A stretch of 14,413 nt of DNA from an uncultured Eubacteriales bacterium (GTDB lineage Bacteria > Bacillota > Clostridia > Oscillospirales > CAG-272): contig ONVJ01000058.1 of NCBI GenBank assembly GCA_900321265.1, forward strand, positions 1-14,413, read 5' to 3'. Below the pieces are notes generated by a model. That model was not told the origin of the DNA and made no database searches. It saw nothing but the letters and a program-made list of their open reading frames with translations. Positions 1-6,988 of this stretch are shown piece after piece. Numbering within the stretch: the first letter of the stretch is position 1; each line of letters opens with the position of its first letter. A program made the position numbers and the translations under genes.

Positions 1-22
1 CTTTTCTATTATTGTGGGTTTC

Positions 23-114
23 GCATTTGTAGTACGGCAGCCGCCGGCTGCCGCACCGCAAATGCAATGCGGGTGGAATCCCGCACCCCTATAAAGCAGA
101 TCTCCTGGTTATAG
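23..114. repeat. Row of three stem-loops in the left intergenic region
   Basis: Three inverted repeats follow one another. The first is a two-part stem: GCATTTG at 23-29 pairs with CAAATGC at 59-65. It encloses a perfect 9-bp inverted repeat around a single base (35-43 and 45-53, CGGCAGCCG / CGGCTGCCG), with a 5 x 5 internal loop between the two parts. The second pairs TGCGGG (68-73) with CCCGCA (80-85). The third pairs CTATAA (89-94) with TTATAG (109-114). No open reading frame or recognised RNA family explains it. It may be a dispersed palindromic repeat, a structured RNA on either strand, or the leader of a gene lying left of the window. The last idea fits the purine-rich end AATAGAAAAG on the - strand at 1-10. 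The structures are read directly; the role is unknown. Confidence 0.55.
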
Positions 115-161
115 CAGTTCGGTCAGTTATCAAAGAGCATATAGGCTGAGAAAGACAAATT

Positions 162-203
162 AAAAAGCGGAAAGGACGGGCATTTTACTGTCCGTCCTCT
201 CCG
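162..203 (-). terminator. Intrinsic terminator of the leftward murC-GDPD cluster
   Basis: On the - strand a stem GGACGGACA / TGCCCGTCC (189-197 with 174-182, one G.U pair) closes a 6-base loop. An outer CGGA/TCCG pairing (200-203 with 168-171) lengthens it. The hairpin is followed closely by a run of five T (complement of 162-166). It lies about 55 bp past the stop codon of the GDPD gene and is the best candidate for the end of the leftward transcript. Confidence 0.7.
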
Positions 204-235
204 TGGGCACTGTTAAACTAAAACATCCTTATGAG

Positions 236-260
236 AACCGCCCCGAAGGCCGGTTTTTTT
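236..260. terminator. UUCG-loop hairpin next to the GDPD stop codon
   Basis: Read on the - strand, AACCGGCC (255-248) and GGGCGGTT (243-236) pair around a TTCG loop closed by C-G, a classically very stable tetraloop, with one G.G mismatch. It starts 3 bases after the GDPD stop codon. The U-run lies on the + strand side (T at 254-260), so as a U-tract terminator it would act on rightward transcripts. In the leftward transcript it would be an A-preceded hairpin with only a weak T-rich tail. It probably helps end or stabilise the leftward mRNA and may block read-in from the left. Confidence 0.5.
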
Positions 261-1116
261 ATTTGTTCTTTCTGTACCTTTTCCCGGTCTTTTCGAGGTA
301 GAGCGACATCGCCAGGGTCCAGTCGGTCTGGATGATGTCGTAGCCGCGGTCGGCGAGCCATCCCCAGCCGTAGTCGGGAGAGACCGTGAAGGAGGTGTCG
401 TCAGAGTGTCCGCCGGCGAGCTGCGACTTGTAGTTGTATATGATGGCGTTCGCCCAGACAAGCTTTCCGTCGGCGTGGAGTTTATCGATAAAGTCGACGG
501 TACCGACGCCGGCGGTCTCGTCCTTGAAGACGACTTCGCAGCCGACGTAGTTGATCTTCTTCTTCATAAGATCCTCGTGGACCGTTCCGGGCTCCTTGAG
601 GATAGGCAGGTAGCAGATCTCGGGGGCGTACTCCTCCATGATGTCGAAGAGCTCGGGCAGCGGTCCCGACTTGACGACGATCTGGTCGGTCATGCCGTGC
701 GCCCTGATGGCGTCGGATATGTCCTTCGGATTCTCCCAGAACTTGTCGACGTTGATGTAGCAGCGGCCCTTGAAGCGTTCGAGGACCTCGTCGAATGTGC
801 AGAGCGGGAACTGGGTGAAGTCACGGTCGTAGTTGACGTAGCGGAGCTCGCGGATCTCGGCGTCGCTCATCTGCCAGATGCGCTGCTTCGCCTCGGGGCC
901 CGAGTAGTTGAGGTGTCTCTGCTCCATCTTGGGATGGAGGATCCAGAGGGTGCCCTCGGCGCTCTTCGAGACGTCGACCTCGATCATATCGGCGCCGTGC
1001 GACACGGCGATCTCGTATGCAGTGATGGTGTTGCAGGGGATGTTTCCTCCGCACTCTCCGCGGTGAGCGGCGATGATTATCCTTTCGGACGCGTCCTTCT
1101 TAAGATCGAATGACAT
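259..1116 (-). CDS. Glycerophosphodiester phosphodiesterase family protein (GDPD), 285 aa
   Basis: This is a TIM-barrel phosphodiesterase of the GDPD/PI-PLC superfamily; characterised members hydrolyse glycerophosphodiesters to glycerol-3-phosphate and an alcohol. The hallmark HRG is at residues 18-20, followed by the NT.TAYE stretch (29-35), metal-ligand residues E46 and D48 in IEVDVS, and H61. Two family positions differ: H61 is followed by Pro instead of the usual Asp (HP for HD), and the later E.K motif reads VDK (123-125). There is no signal peptide or membrane segment, so it should act in the cytoplasm. The ATG at 1114-1116 is preceded by AGAGG, and only 15 bp separate it from the permease stop, so it is translated from the same message. 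The substrate is not determinable; lipid head groups or wall-polymer fragments are possible. The superfamily is confident, the precise reaction is not. Confidence 0.88.
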   Translation of the reverse strand: MSFDLKKDASERIIIAAHRGECGGNIPCNTITAYEIAVSHGADMIEVDVSKSAEGTLWILHPKMEQRHLNYSGPEAKQRIWQMSDAEIRELRYVNYDRDFTQFPLCTFDEVLERFKGRCYINVDKFWENPKDISDAIRAHGMTDQIVVKSGPLPELFDIMEEYAPEICYLPILKEPGTVHEDLMKKKINYVGCEVVFKDETAGVGTVDFIDKLHADGKLVWANAIIYNYKSQLAGGHSDDTSFTVSPDYGWGWLADRGYDIIQTDWTLAMSLYLEKTGKRYRKNK

Positions 1117-1131
1117 GATATCTACCTCTTT

Positions 1132-2931
1132 TCAGGATTTGATCTCTTGTTTTTTGAATATCGGGAAGACCGCCCAGATCAGTGCGGCGGCCGCCGCGAG
1201 CATGTAGAAGACGCCGAGAAGCGGCAGGTATCTCACCCCCGAATCTCCCAGCATTGCGCCGGTCATGGCCTGACTCAGTATGCTGCCGAGAGAGAGGCTG
1301 TCGGTCTGGAAGTATTTCCCGGCCGCCGCCGACATGTATACCGTCAGATTCGAGTAGGGGAAGGGGGTGAATCTGAGGAATCCGATCCCCATCGAGATGA
1401 GAGCCGTGGATATCATCTGGACCGTCTCGGAGATCACCGAGAGGCCGATCGGTATTATTATCGCCAGCGGAGCCCGGTTGGTCAGTACCGAGAAGAAGAC
1501 GGCGAGGGCGACGACGGGCAGCACCGGCAGAGTGCTCAGAAAGAGGGTGAAGAGGGAGGAGAAGAGGAAGTTGACCTTTATGTCCGTCCCTCCGATCCGG
1601 TAGATGTCGGAGAAGAAGAAATCGTTCCCGGCTCCCAGTATCCCGTTGACGACAAGGAGGATCAGATAGGAAGCTGCGATCAGCGCCCCCCAGACGATCG
1701 CGAGGGCGATCAGCTTTGAGGCGAGTATCTTCTTCCGGCTCCAGGGCCTGATGAGAAGCAGTCTGACGGTTCCCGATGAGAACTCCGAGGTGATAGATAT
1801 CGCCGCGATCAGTACCGCTACGATGGCGGAAAATGAGACGATCGCCCCGATCTCGTAGTGGAAGAGTGTCCTTGAGGATGAGTCGAAGGCCTCTCTCAGC
1901 GGAGCGTTTTTCCGCAGGCTGAACAGGCCGGTCTTCATCGCCGACTCATACTCCGCCCGTGTCTTCTCAAGCGCGTCGAGATATTTTTCGTAGCTTCCGT
2001 ATCTCGATATCATGAACTCGACCGAACTGAAGGAATCCCGGTCGAGCGGGACGACGTCGTTCGCCCGTCCGGCGACCGAGTTGATCATCTCGACAGTCCT
2101 GTACTGCCAGCTGAGATACCCCGATGATCCCTCGGCGGCGATGTCGAGGGCCTCGGTATAATACCCGAGCCATTCGACCGAAAGCTCAAGGACCTCTTTC
2201 GAGCGTGCGTCGGGAACATAGCTGTCACGGACACCTGACGCCTCAGCCTTGTAGTGCCTGATCTGGCTCTCAGCCCTTGTCTTCAGCTCTTTGTAATAAT
2301 CCGAAATGCTGAAGGTGAGCACCGCGTTTTCTATATTCGAGATCTCAGACAGCGTGCTGTTCAGCATCAGAGTCACGGTGTCGTTCGTGATCCGCTCTTT
2401 CAGGTACTCGGTCTCGGGATCGGTGCGGTTCGCAGCGCCTTCATAGTCGATCGCGGCCCTCTCTTCGGGGCGGATGCGGAAATAGCAGTTGTTGATATAA
2501 TCGCAGTACAGGCTCCCTGAGGCCATCGAGGCGTAGTCAGATCTCCCCGACGACAGCACCTCGAGCAGGTTCCGGGTGATATATGCCTCCTGAAGATCGC
2601 CGAGATAGATAGAATGCTCAAGCGAGTCTTCGAGTCTGTGGTCGGAGAAGAATTGTTCTCCCTGATATCGGCCTCTGAAAAAGGCCTCGGAGACGTATTC
2701 GCCGTTTTTCGCGTAGAGATCGGCAGTCCGCTGGTCCTCGCTGACCTCCAGTCTGCCTGCCTTTCCGACCAGCGCGTCAAGCCCCGACATCATGAGCGGG
2801 AGCAGCAGCGCCGCGGCCAGCAGCAGTATCCCCATGACCCGGAAGCTCTTCTGTTTGAAGATCTTTTTCAGCTCGTTCGATACGAGCGGGAAAAGGCGGC
2901 GTCCGGGTTCTTTCTTTTCTCTTCCGCTCAT
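1132..2931 (-). CDS. ABC-2 type transporter permease with a large extracytoplasmic loop, 599 aa
   Basis: This is the membrane subunit of an ABC exporter, partner of the ATPase encoded just upstream. It has a basic N-terminus and a first membrane segment at about 32-50. A hydrophilic domain of about 310 residues (51-360) follows, and then five more hydrophobic segments (about 361-380, 405-430, 455-482, 487-512, 568-592). The first of these is followed by EFSSGTVRLLLIRPWSRKK (383-401), the typical E-x-x-x-G-T..R cytoplasmic signature of ABC-2 permeases such as the NatB/BcrB type. The ATG overlaps the ATPase stop as ATGA, implying translational coupling. The long loop is larger than in compact six-helix ABC-2 permeases and suggests binding of an extracellular ligand or partner. 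The substrate is unknown; antimicrobial-peptide resistance and ion or lipid export are all possible. Confidence 0.85.
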   Translation of the reverse strand: MSGREKKEPGRRLFPLVSNELKKIFKQKSFRVMGILLLAAALLLPLMMSGLDALVGKAGRLEVSEDQRTADLYAKNGEYVSEAFFRGRYQGEQFFSDHRLEDSLEHSIYLGDLQEAYITRNLLEVLSSGRSDYASMASGSLYCDYINNCYFRIRPEERAAIDYEGAANRTDPETEYLKERITNDTVTLMLNSTLSEISNIENAVLTFSISDYYKELKTRAESQIRHYKAEASGVRDSYVPDARSKEVLELSVEWLGYYTEALDIAAEGSSGYLSWQYRTVEMINSVAGRANDVVPLDRDSFSSVEFMISRYGSYEKYLDALEKTRAEYESAMKTGLFSLRKNAPLREAFDSSSRTLFHYEIGAIVSFSAIVAVLIAAISITSEFSSGTVRLLLIRPWSRKKILASKLIALAIVWGALIAASYLILLVVNGILGAGNDFFFSDIYRIGGTDIKVNFLFSSLFTLFLSTLPVLPVVALAVFFSVLTNRAPLAIIIPIGLSVISETVQMISTALISMGIGFLRFTPFPYSNLTVYMSAAAGKYFQTDSLSLGSILSQAMTGAMLGDSGVRYLPLLGVFYMLAAAAALIWAVFPIFKKQEIKS

Positions 2932-3938
2932 TGTCCGTCCGCCTCCTCTCCGGATCCCGGTCCGGCGGGCGTTCCGCCGGTTTCGGGCTGATCCGCGGGC
3001 TTTTCGTCTCCGGAGGCCGCCTCTCTGTGCTCGGTGAGCGCGAGGAAGACGTCCTCGATGGAGGATTTCGCCGGCTCGGCCGAATATATCCGCACGCCGG
3101 CGTCGCTCAGGGCGTAGATCGTGTCGGGTATCTCCTCGTGTTCGACGTTGCCGTGAAGGACTGACGGGTCCTCCGTCTTCAGCCTCTCTAGGAACTTCGG
3201 CACCATCGGAGCCGTCGCCGGATCAATGACGAGGGTCAGCACCGATTCGCTTCCGCCGGCGCTTCTGACCTCGGCGATCGTCATCGTCTTCAGGAGCACG
3301 CCTCCGTCGAGAATGCCGATCCGGTCGCAGATCAGGTCGAGCTCGGCAAGCTGGTGGCTCGAGATGAAGACGGCAACGCCATCCTTTTGCGAGATCCTTT
3401 TCAGGATGTCCCGCAGATCCCTGATTCCGGCGGGATCGAGCCCGTTCGTCGGCTCGTCGAGGACGAGCAGGCGGGGCCTGTGAAGTATCGCCTGGGCGAG
3501 CCCGAGCCGCTGCTTCATGCCGAGAGAGTATGTCGCGACCTTGTCGTCGATCCTGTCCTCAAGGCCGACCGTCACGGCAACCTCTCCGATCCTGCTCTGC
3601 GGGATGTTTCCGTACATGTTCGCGTAGAGCTGCAGGTTCTCTCTTCCGGAGAGATATCTGTACATCTCGGGGTTCTCGACGATCCCTCCGACTCCGGCTG
3701 CGGCTTTTTCGAATTCGGTCCCGACGTCGAAGCCGCATATCGAAATGCTGCCCTTGTCGATCCCGAGAAGTCCGAGGATCATCTTTATCGTCGTCGTCTT
3801 GCCCGAACCGTTGGGCCCGAGAAATCCGAATATCTCGCCGGGAAAGACGCAGAAGGAGATATCCTTCAGTATCTTTCTTCCGCCGAGTTTCTTGGATATC
3901 CCGTTCACGGCAAGCACCGGGGTGATATTTGTCGGCAT
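2928..3938 (-). CDS. ABC transporter ATP-binding protein (BcrA/NatA-like), 336 aa
   Basis: This is the cytoplasmic ATPase that drives the adjacent permease. Walker A GPNGSGKT is at 41-48, the signature SLGMKQ at 138-143, Walker B LLVLDEP at 157-163 with the catalytic E162, and the H-loop histidine at 195 in SSHQL. The usual Q-loop glutamine position reads E88 in IVENPEMY, a substitution common in the drug and bacitracin-resistance ATPase group. A C-terminal extension after the nucleotide-binding domain ends in an acidic, Gly/Pro-rich tail (about 309-336). The ATG at 3936-3938 has a strong GGAGG (3946-3950) 7 bases upstream. It follows hslO by 44 bp with no terminator visible, so it probably belongs to the same transcript. 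The family call is firm; the transported substrate is not known. Confidence 0.93.
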   Translation of the reverse strand: MPTNITPVLAVNGISKKLGGRKILKDISFCVFPGEIFGFLGPNGSGKTTTIKMILGLLGIDKGSISICGFDVGTEFEKAAAGVGGIVENPEMYRYLSGRENLQLYANMYGNIPQSRIGEVAVTVGLEDRIDDKVATYSLGMKQRLGLAQAILHRPRLLVLDEPTNGLDPAGIRDLRDILKRISQKDGVAVFISSHQLAELDLICDRIGILDGGVLLKTMTIAEVRSAGGSESVLTLVIDPATAPMVPKFLERLKTEDPSVLHGNVEHEEIPDTIYALSDAGVRIYSAEPAKSSIEDVFLALTEHREAASGDEKPADQPETGGTPAGPGSGEEADGQ

Positions 3939-3982
3939 AGAACGGCCTCCTTTTTTGATTTGCAGGCATATGCGCGGGGCTC

Positions 3983-4888
3983 TCAGTCAGCGCCGCCGAG
4001 GAGTTCCTTTTCGGTAAAGGTGTATCTGCTCTCGCAGAATCTGCAGAGTATCTCGAGCTCGCGGGGCTTGTTTTCGGCCTCCTGCTCGTCGAGCATCTTT
4101 TTTATATCTTTTTCCCCGAGCGAGAGAATCGCGCGTTTCATCCGCTCACGGGAGCAGGTGCATCTGTAATCCGCCGTCAGCGTGTCGAAGACGTCGTATT
4201 CTATCCCCTCAAGCGCGATGTCGGCGATCTCCTTCGGGGTCTTTCCCGAGGCTATCAGCGAGGATATGTTTGAAAGCTTCGCGGCGTTCTTCTCGAGAAC
4301 AGGGATCAGCGAGTCGTCCGCGAAGGGAAGCAGCTGAACGAAGACGCCGCCCGCCGCGAGACATGACAGGTCGGTCCCGACGAGCACTCCGAGAGCGCAA
4401 AGCGTCGGGGTCTGTTCGCTCGTCATGAAGTATCCGGCTATGTCCTCGGCGATCTCGCCGCTGACGAGAGGGACCGAGCCCGACCAGGGCTCGCCGTCGC
4501 CGGTGTCGCGGATGACGCTCAGCGTCCCGCGCCCGACCGCTCCTCCGACGTCGAGCTTTCCGTTGGGCTTGAGCGGAAGATCGACCTCCGGGTGCTGGAT
4601 ATATCCCCTGACGTTTCCGAATTCGTCTCCGACCGCGATGACCCTCCCGGCGGGTCCGTCGCCGCCAAGAGAAAGCGTCACCGACGGGCGCGATTCGGGC
4701 TCCTCGCCGGTCATCATCATCGCGCCCATGACAGACGCGGCCGTCAGCAGGCGGCCGAGGACGGCGGTCGCCAGAGGGGAGGAGGAGTGCAGCCTCGCTG
4801 CCTCTCCGGCGGCGCCGGTAGAGTCGATCACGTGGATCCTGGCCGAGCCGTCGGAGGTCATCCCTCTGAGTATCTTGATTCCGGACAT
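3983..4888 (-). CDS. hslO: Hsp33 redox-regulated chaperone, 301 aa
   Basis: Hsp33 is a cytoplasmic holdase. Reduced protein binds zinc through four cysteines and is inactive; oxidation plus unfolding releases zinc and exposes a client-binding surface. The four cysteines are visible as CTC (C243, C245) and CRFC (C282, C285), the family's C-x-C ... C-x-x-C arrangement. Length is close to the about 290 residues of characterised Hsp33. The N-terminal domain carries the expected GDGPAGRVIAVGD and GYIQHPEVDLPL stretches. The start lies 4 bp after the murC stop, with GGGAG in the end of murC serving as ribosome binding site, so the two genes are translated from one message. The pairing links an oxidative-stress chaperone to cell-wall synthesis expression. 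Confidence 0.96.
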   Translation of the reverse strand: MSGIKILRGMTSDGSARIHVIDSTGAAGEAARLHSSSPLATAVLGRLLTAASVMGAMMMTGEEPESRPSVTLSLGGDGPAGRVIAVGDEFGNVRGYIQHPEVDLPLKPNGKLDVGGAVGRGTLSVIRDTGDGEPWSGSVPLVSGEIAEDIAGYFMTSEQTPTLCALGVLVGTDLSCLAAGGVFVQLLPFADDSLIPVLEKNAAKLSNISSLIASGKTPKEIADIALEGIEYDVFDTLTADYRCTCSRERMKRAILSLGEKDIKKMLDEQEAENKPRELEILCRFCESRYTFTEKELLGGAD

Positions 4889-4892
4889 CTGT

Positions 4893-6341
4893 TCAGACTC
4901 CCGGGTCGAGACCGAGATAGGGGAAGATGTGGTAGAGGTCTCCGGCGCCCATGATTATCACCGCGTCTCCTTCGCTGACTTCATTCGCGAGGATTCCGGC
5001 GGCGGAAGCCATATCGGGCGCGTATGACGCGTTATCCCCGATCTCTTCGGCGAGCTGACGTGAGCTCACACCGTAGGTGTCGGGCTCTCTGGCGGCGTAT
5101 ATGTCAAGCAGTATCGGGCGGTCGGCGTGTCTGAGAGAAGCGACGAAATCCGGGAACAGGGCCGCGGTCCGGGTGTAGGTGTGCGGCTGGTAGACGCAGA
5201 ATATCCTCTTGTATCCGAGATCGCGGCAGCCCTCGAGAGTGCAGCGGATCTCGGTCGGGTGGTGTCCGTAGTCGCTGTAGACGTCTGCTCCGAGGAATTT
5301 CCCCTTGAATTCCATCCGTCTTCCGGCTCCGCAGAACCCCGAGATCCCGGCGGCGACCTTCTCGGGCGGAAGTCCGCAGACATAGGCTGCGGCAAAGGCC
5401 GCGAGGGCGTTGGAGATATTGTGTCTGCCCGGAATAACGAGGCTGATGTGTGCGGAAAAGGTCCCTTTAACAAGGATGTCGAAGGACGGAAAGCCGCTCG
5501 ACAGGTCTATCGAGGCTGCCTGAAAGTCGGCCGGCGGTTCCTCGTCGTCCTCCATGCGCTCGCGGGAGGAGAAGGTTACCAGCCTGCCGGGATATGTGCT
5601 CATGGCAAGCTTGACGTTGCTGTCGTCGGCATTGACGATGGCGGTGCCAGACGGGCCGGTTATCGCGGCGAAGTTCGCGAAGGAGCGTCTGATCTGCGTT
5701 ATGCTCTTGAAATAGTCGGGATGATCCATCTCGATGTTGAGGATGACCGCCACGGTGGGGTTGAAATCGAGGAAGGAGTCCATATACTCGCAGGCTTCGA
5801 ATATGAAGAGATTGCCGCTGCCGATACGATATGTGCTTCCGGCATCCGGCATCACCGCTCCGCAGAGGACCGTGGGATCTGTCCCGGCCGCCCTGAAGGC
5901 GGTCGAGCAGATCGCGGTCGTCGTACTCTTCCCGTGCATCCCGCATATCCCGATCCGGTGCTTGTAGGAGGTCATGATATATCCCAGATAATCGGCTCTT
6001 GAGATGCAGGGGATCTGCAGCGCGAGCGCGGTCTTGTATTCGGGATTGTCGGGATCTATGGCGACGGTGTAGATCACGGCGTCAAAGCCGGAGACGTGGG
6101 AGGCGTCGTGAGAATAGTAAACTGTGATCCCGCTCTTTTCGAGAGATCGGGTGAGGTCGGTCTCGGTGCGGTCTGAGCCTGCGACCTTGTAGCCGCATCT
6201 GAGGCTGAGCTCCGCCAGCGAGGACATGTTTACCCCGCCTATACCGATAAAGAAAAGCGAACGCGCCCCGGTCAGCATATGGCCGATGGTTGCGGCTCCG
6301 AAATGGGTGTTGGGTGTTGACATGGATATCTTCTCCGTCAT
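4893..6341 (-). CDS. murC: UDP-N-acetylmuramate--L-alanine ligase (MurC), 482 aa
   Basis: MurC is the ATP-dependent cytoplasmic ligase that adds L-alanine to UDP-MurNAc, the first amino-acid step of peptidoglycan precursor synthesis. A Rossmann-like N-terminal motif GIGGVNMSSLAEL lies at 33-45 and the ATP-binding P-loop GMHGKSTTT at 134-142. Further marks are the clostridial-style EACEYMDSFL stretch, NIEMDHPDYF, DYGHHPTEI and VYQPHTYTRT. The P-loop reads GKSTT where most MurC have GKTTT, and the first motif has Asn-Met where Gly-Met is usual; both look tolerable. Length matches the family (about 460-490). The ATG at 6339-6341 is taken; an in-frame ATG at 6321-6323 with GGAG 9 bases upstream is a possible alternative that would drop six residues. 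murC is the promoter-proximal gene of the leftward cluster. Confidence 0.96.
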   Translation of the reverse strand: MTEKISMSTPNTHFGAATIGHMLTGARSLFFIGIGGVNMSSLAELSLRCGYKVAGSDRTETDLTRSLEKSGITVYYSHDASHVSGFDAVIYTVAIDPDNPEYKTALALQIPCISRADYLGYIMTSYKHRIGICGMHGKSTTTAICSTAFRAAGTDPTVLCGAVMPDAGSTYRIGSGNLFIFEACEYMDSFLDFNPTVAVILNIEMDHPDYFKSITQIRRSFANFAAITGPSGTAIVNADDSNVKLAMSTYPGRLVTFSSRERMEDDEEPPADFQAASIDLSSGFPSFDILVKGTFSAHISLVIPGRHNISNALAAFAAAYVCGLPPEKVAAGISGFCGAGRRMEFKGKFLGADVYSDYGHHPTEIRCTLEGCRDLGYKRIFCVYQPHTYTRTAALFPDFVASLRHADRPILLDIYAAREPDTYGVSSRQLAEEIGDNASYAPDMASAAGILANEVSEGDAVIIMGAGDLYHIFPYLGLDPGV

Positions 6342-6394
6342 GATGATCGCGGTATCTCCCGGTCCGGCGCGGCGGGTCGGAATAAACCGTATGA

Positions 6395-6408
6395 ATATTC
6401 GCGAATAT
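6395..6408. promoter_or_regulatory. 14-bp perfect palindrome upstream of murC
   Basis: ATATTCGCGAATAT is a perfect inverted repeat. It is flanked by two direct copies of ATGAATA (6391-6397 and 6409-6415). It lies about 55-70 bp upstream of the murC start in the divergent murC/spoVG region and just downstream of the weak murC promoter candidate. Position and symmetry suit an operator for a dimeric regulator, but the protein is unknown and an AT-rich chance palindrome cannot be excluded. Confidence 0.4.
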
Positions 6409-6424
6409 ATGAATAAAAAATGAT

Positions 6425-6454
6425 ATTCTATGAAAAATGCGGAAAAAGCGTGAA
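6425..6454 (-). promoter_or_regulatory. Weak candidate promoter for the murC cluster
   Basis: On the - strand TTCACG (6454-6449) and TAGAAT (6430-6425) are separated by 18 bp. The -10 has one mismatch from TATAAT and the -35 matches at four of six positions. It is the best pair found between murC and spoVG in this orientation, but the AT-rich sequence offers other options. Confidence 0.3.
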
Positions 6455-6511
6455 TATAATGCTCTTCTTCAATAAAAAATCATAGAACGGACACAAAAAA
6501 TACACGTGTGT

Positions 6512-6540
6512 TTGATAAAATAAAACTTGTTGATTATAAT
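6512..6540 (+). promoter_or_regulatory. Sigma-A type promoter of spoVG
   Basis: TTGATA (6512-6517) and a perfect TATAAT (6535-6540) are spaced by exactly 17 bp. Transcription should start near 6547, leaving a leader of about 57 bases before the spoVG ATG. This excludes the upstream in-frame start at 6508, which would lie ahead of the -35 box. In Bacillus subtilis spoVG is a sigma-H gene; here the visible promoter is of the vegetative type. Confidence 0.8.
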
Positions 6541-6603
6541 TATTGTATCCGCGTCGTCACTCCGGTTCAGGAGTCAGGCGACGCCGGGAAACAGGAGGAA
6601 AAA

Positions 6604-6960
6604 ATGAAGATCACAGGAGTGAAGGTCAGAAAACTGTTTCCCGAAGGCCCTATGAAAGCTGTGGTATCCGTCACATTCGAAGACTGCCTCGCGGTCCACG
6701 ACATCAAGGTCATAAACGCGGGCGAAAGATTCTTTGTCGTCATGCCAAGCCGTAAAAAATCCGACGGGACATTCCGCGACATCGTCCACCCGATCAATTC
6801 CGAATTCCGCGCGCTTCTTGAGACCGAGGTGCTCGGGGCGTACAACCGGGCGATAGACGAGGCGGCTGAGGAGCTGAGCGAATTCTATTCTTTTGAACCC
6901 TATGCCGATCCCGAAGATCCCGGGGATGCAGAGGGGACCGAAGACTCCGAAGACGACTGA
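6604..6960 (+). CDS. spoVG: SpoVG family RNA/DNA-binding regulator, 118 aa
   Basis: SpoVG is a small conserved Firmicutes nucleic-acid-binding protein with roles in sporulation, septation and post-transcriptional control. The family core is obvious: MKITGVKVRK at the start, KAVVSVTFEDCLAVHDIKVI (18-37), FFVVMPSRKKSDGTFRDIVHPI (43-64) and a C-terminal helix LETEVLGAY. After residue about 96 comes an acidic Asp/Glu/Pro tail of some 20 residues, making it longer than the 97-residue B. subtilis protein. The start at 6604 is chosen because AGGAGG lies at 6593-6598, 5 bases upstream, and the family N-terminus begins there. It is a single-gene unit, with its own promoter, a terminator right after it, and oppositely oriented neighbours on both sides. 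Confidence 0.95.
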   Translation: MKITGVKVRKLFPEGPMKAVVSVTFEDCLAVHDIKVINAGERFFVVMPSRKKSDGTFRDIVHPINSEFRALLETEVLGAYNRAIDEAAEELSEFYSFEPYADPEDPGDAEGTEDSEDD

Positions 6961-6979
6961 CCGTTTCCGGTAAACGGTC
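6959..6979 (+). other. Small stem-loop overlapping the spoVG stop codon
   Basis: GACCGTTT (6959-6966) pairs perfectly with AAACGGTC (6972-6979) around CCGGT. The stem includes the last two bases of the stop codon and precedes the main terminator by 9 bases. No T-run follows, so by itself it is not a terminator; it may stabilise the mRNA 3' end. Confidence 0.45.
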
Positions 6980-6988
6980 CACCGCGTG

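Noticed and set aside
110..130. GTTCGGTCA at 117-125 resembles, from memory, the start of the product RNA made on B. subtilis 6S-1 RNA
   Set aside because: Nine bases are too few, and I could not build a closing stem and central bubble of 6S type around it on either strand. A covariance search with the 6S model over 1-260 would settle it.
406..1113. 235-codon + strand frame opposite the GDPD gene
   Set aside because: Antisense shadow; the - strand frame has the HRG and E.D motifs of a real enzyme.
3354..6002. Long + strand frames at 3354-4169 and 5127-6002 opposite the ABC ATPase, hslO and murC
   Set aside because: Antisense shadows of well-supported genes; no recognisable protein motifs.
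6451..6460. Second TATAAT on the + strand at 6455-6460 before spoVG
   Set aside because: No acceptable -35 box lies 16-18 bp upstream.
6508..6603. Upstream in-frame start of spoVG at 6508
   Set aside because: It lies ahead of the -35 box of the near-consensus promoter and would not be transcribed; the AGGAGG site and the family N-terminus support 6604.
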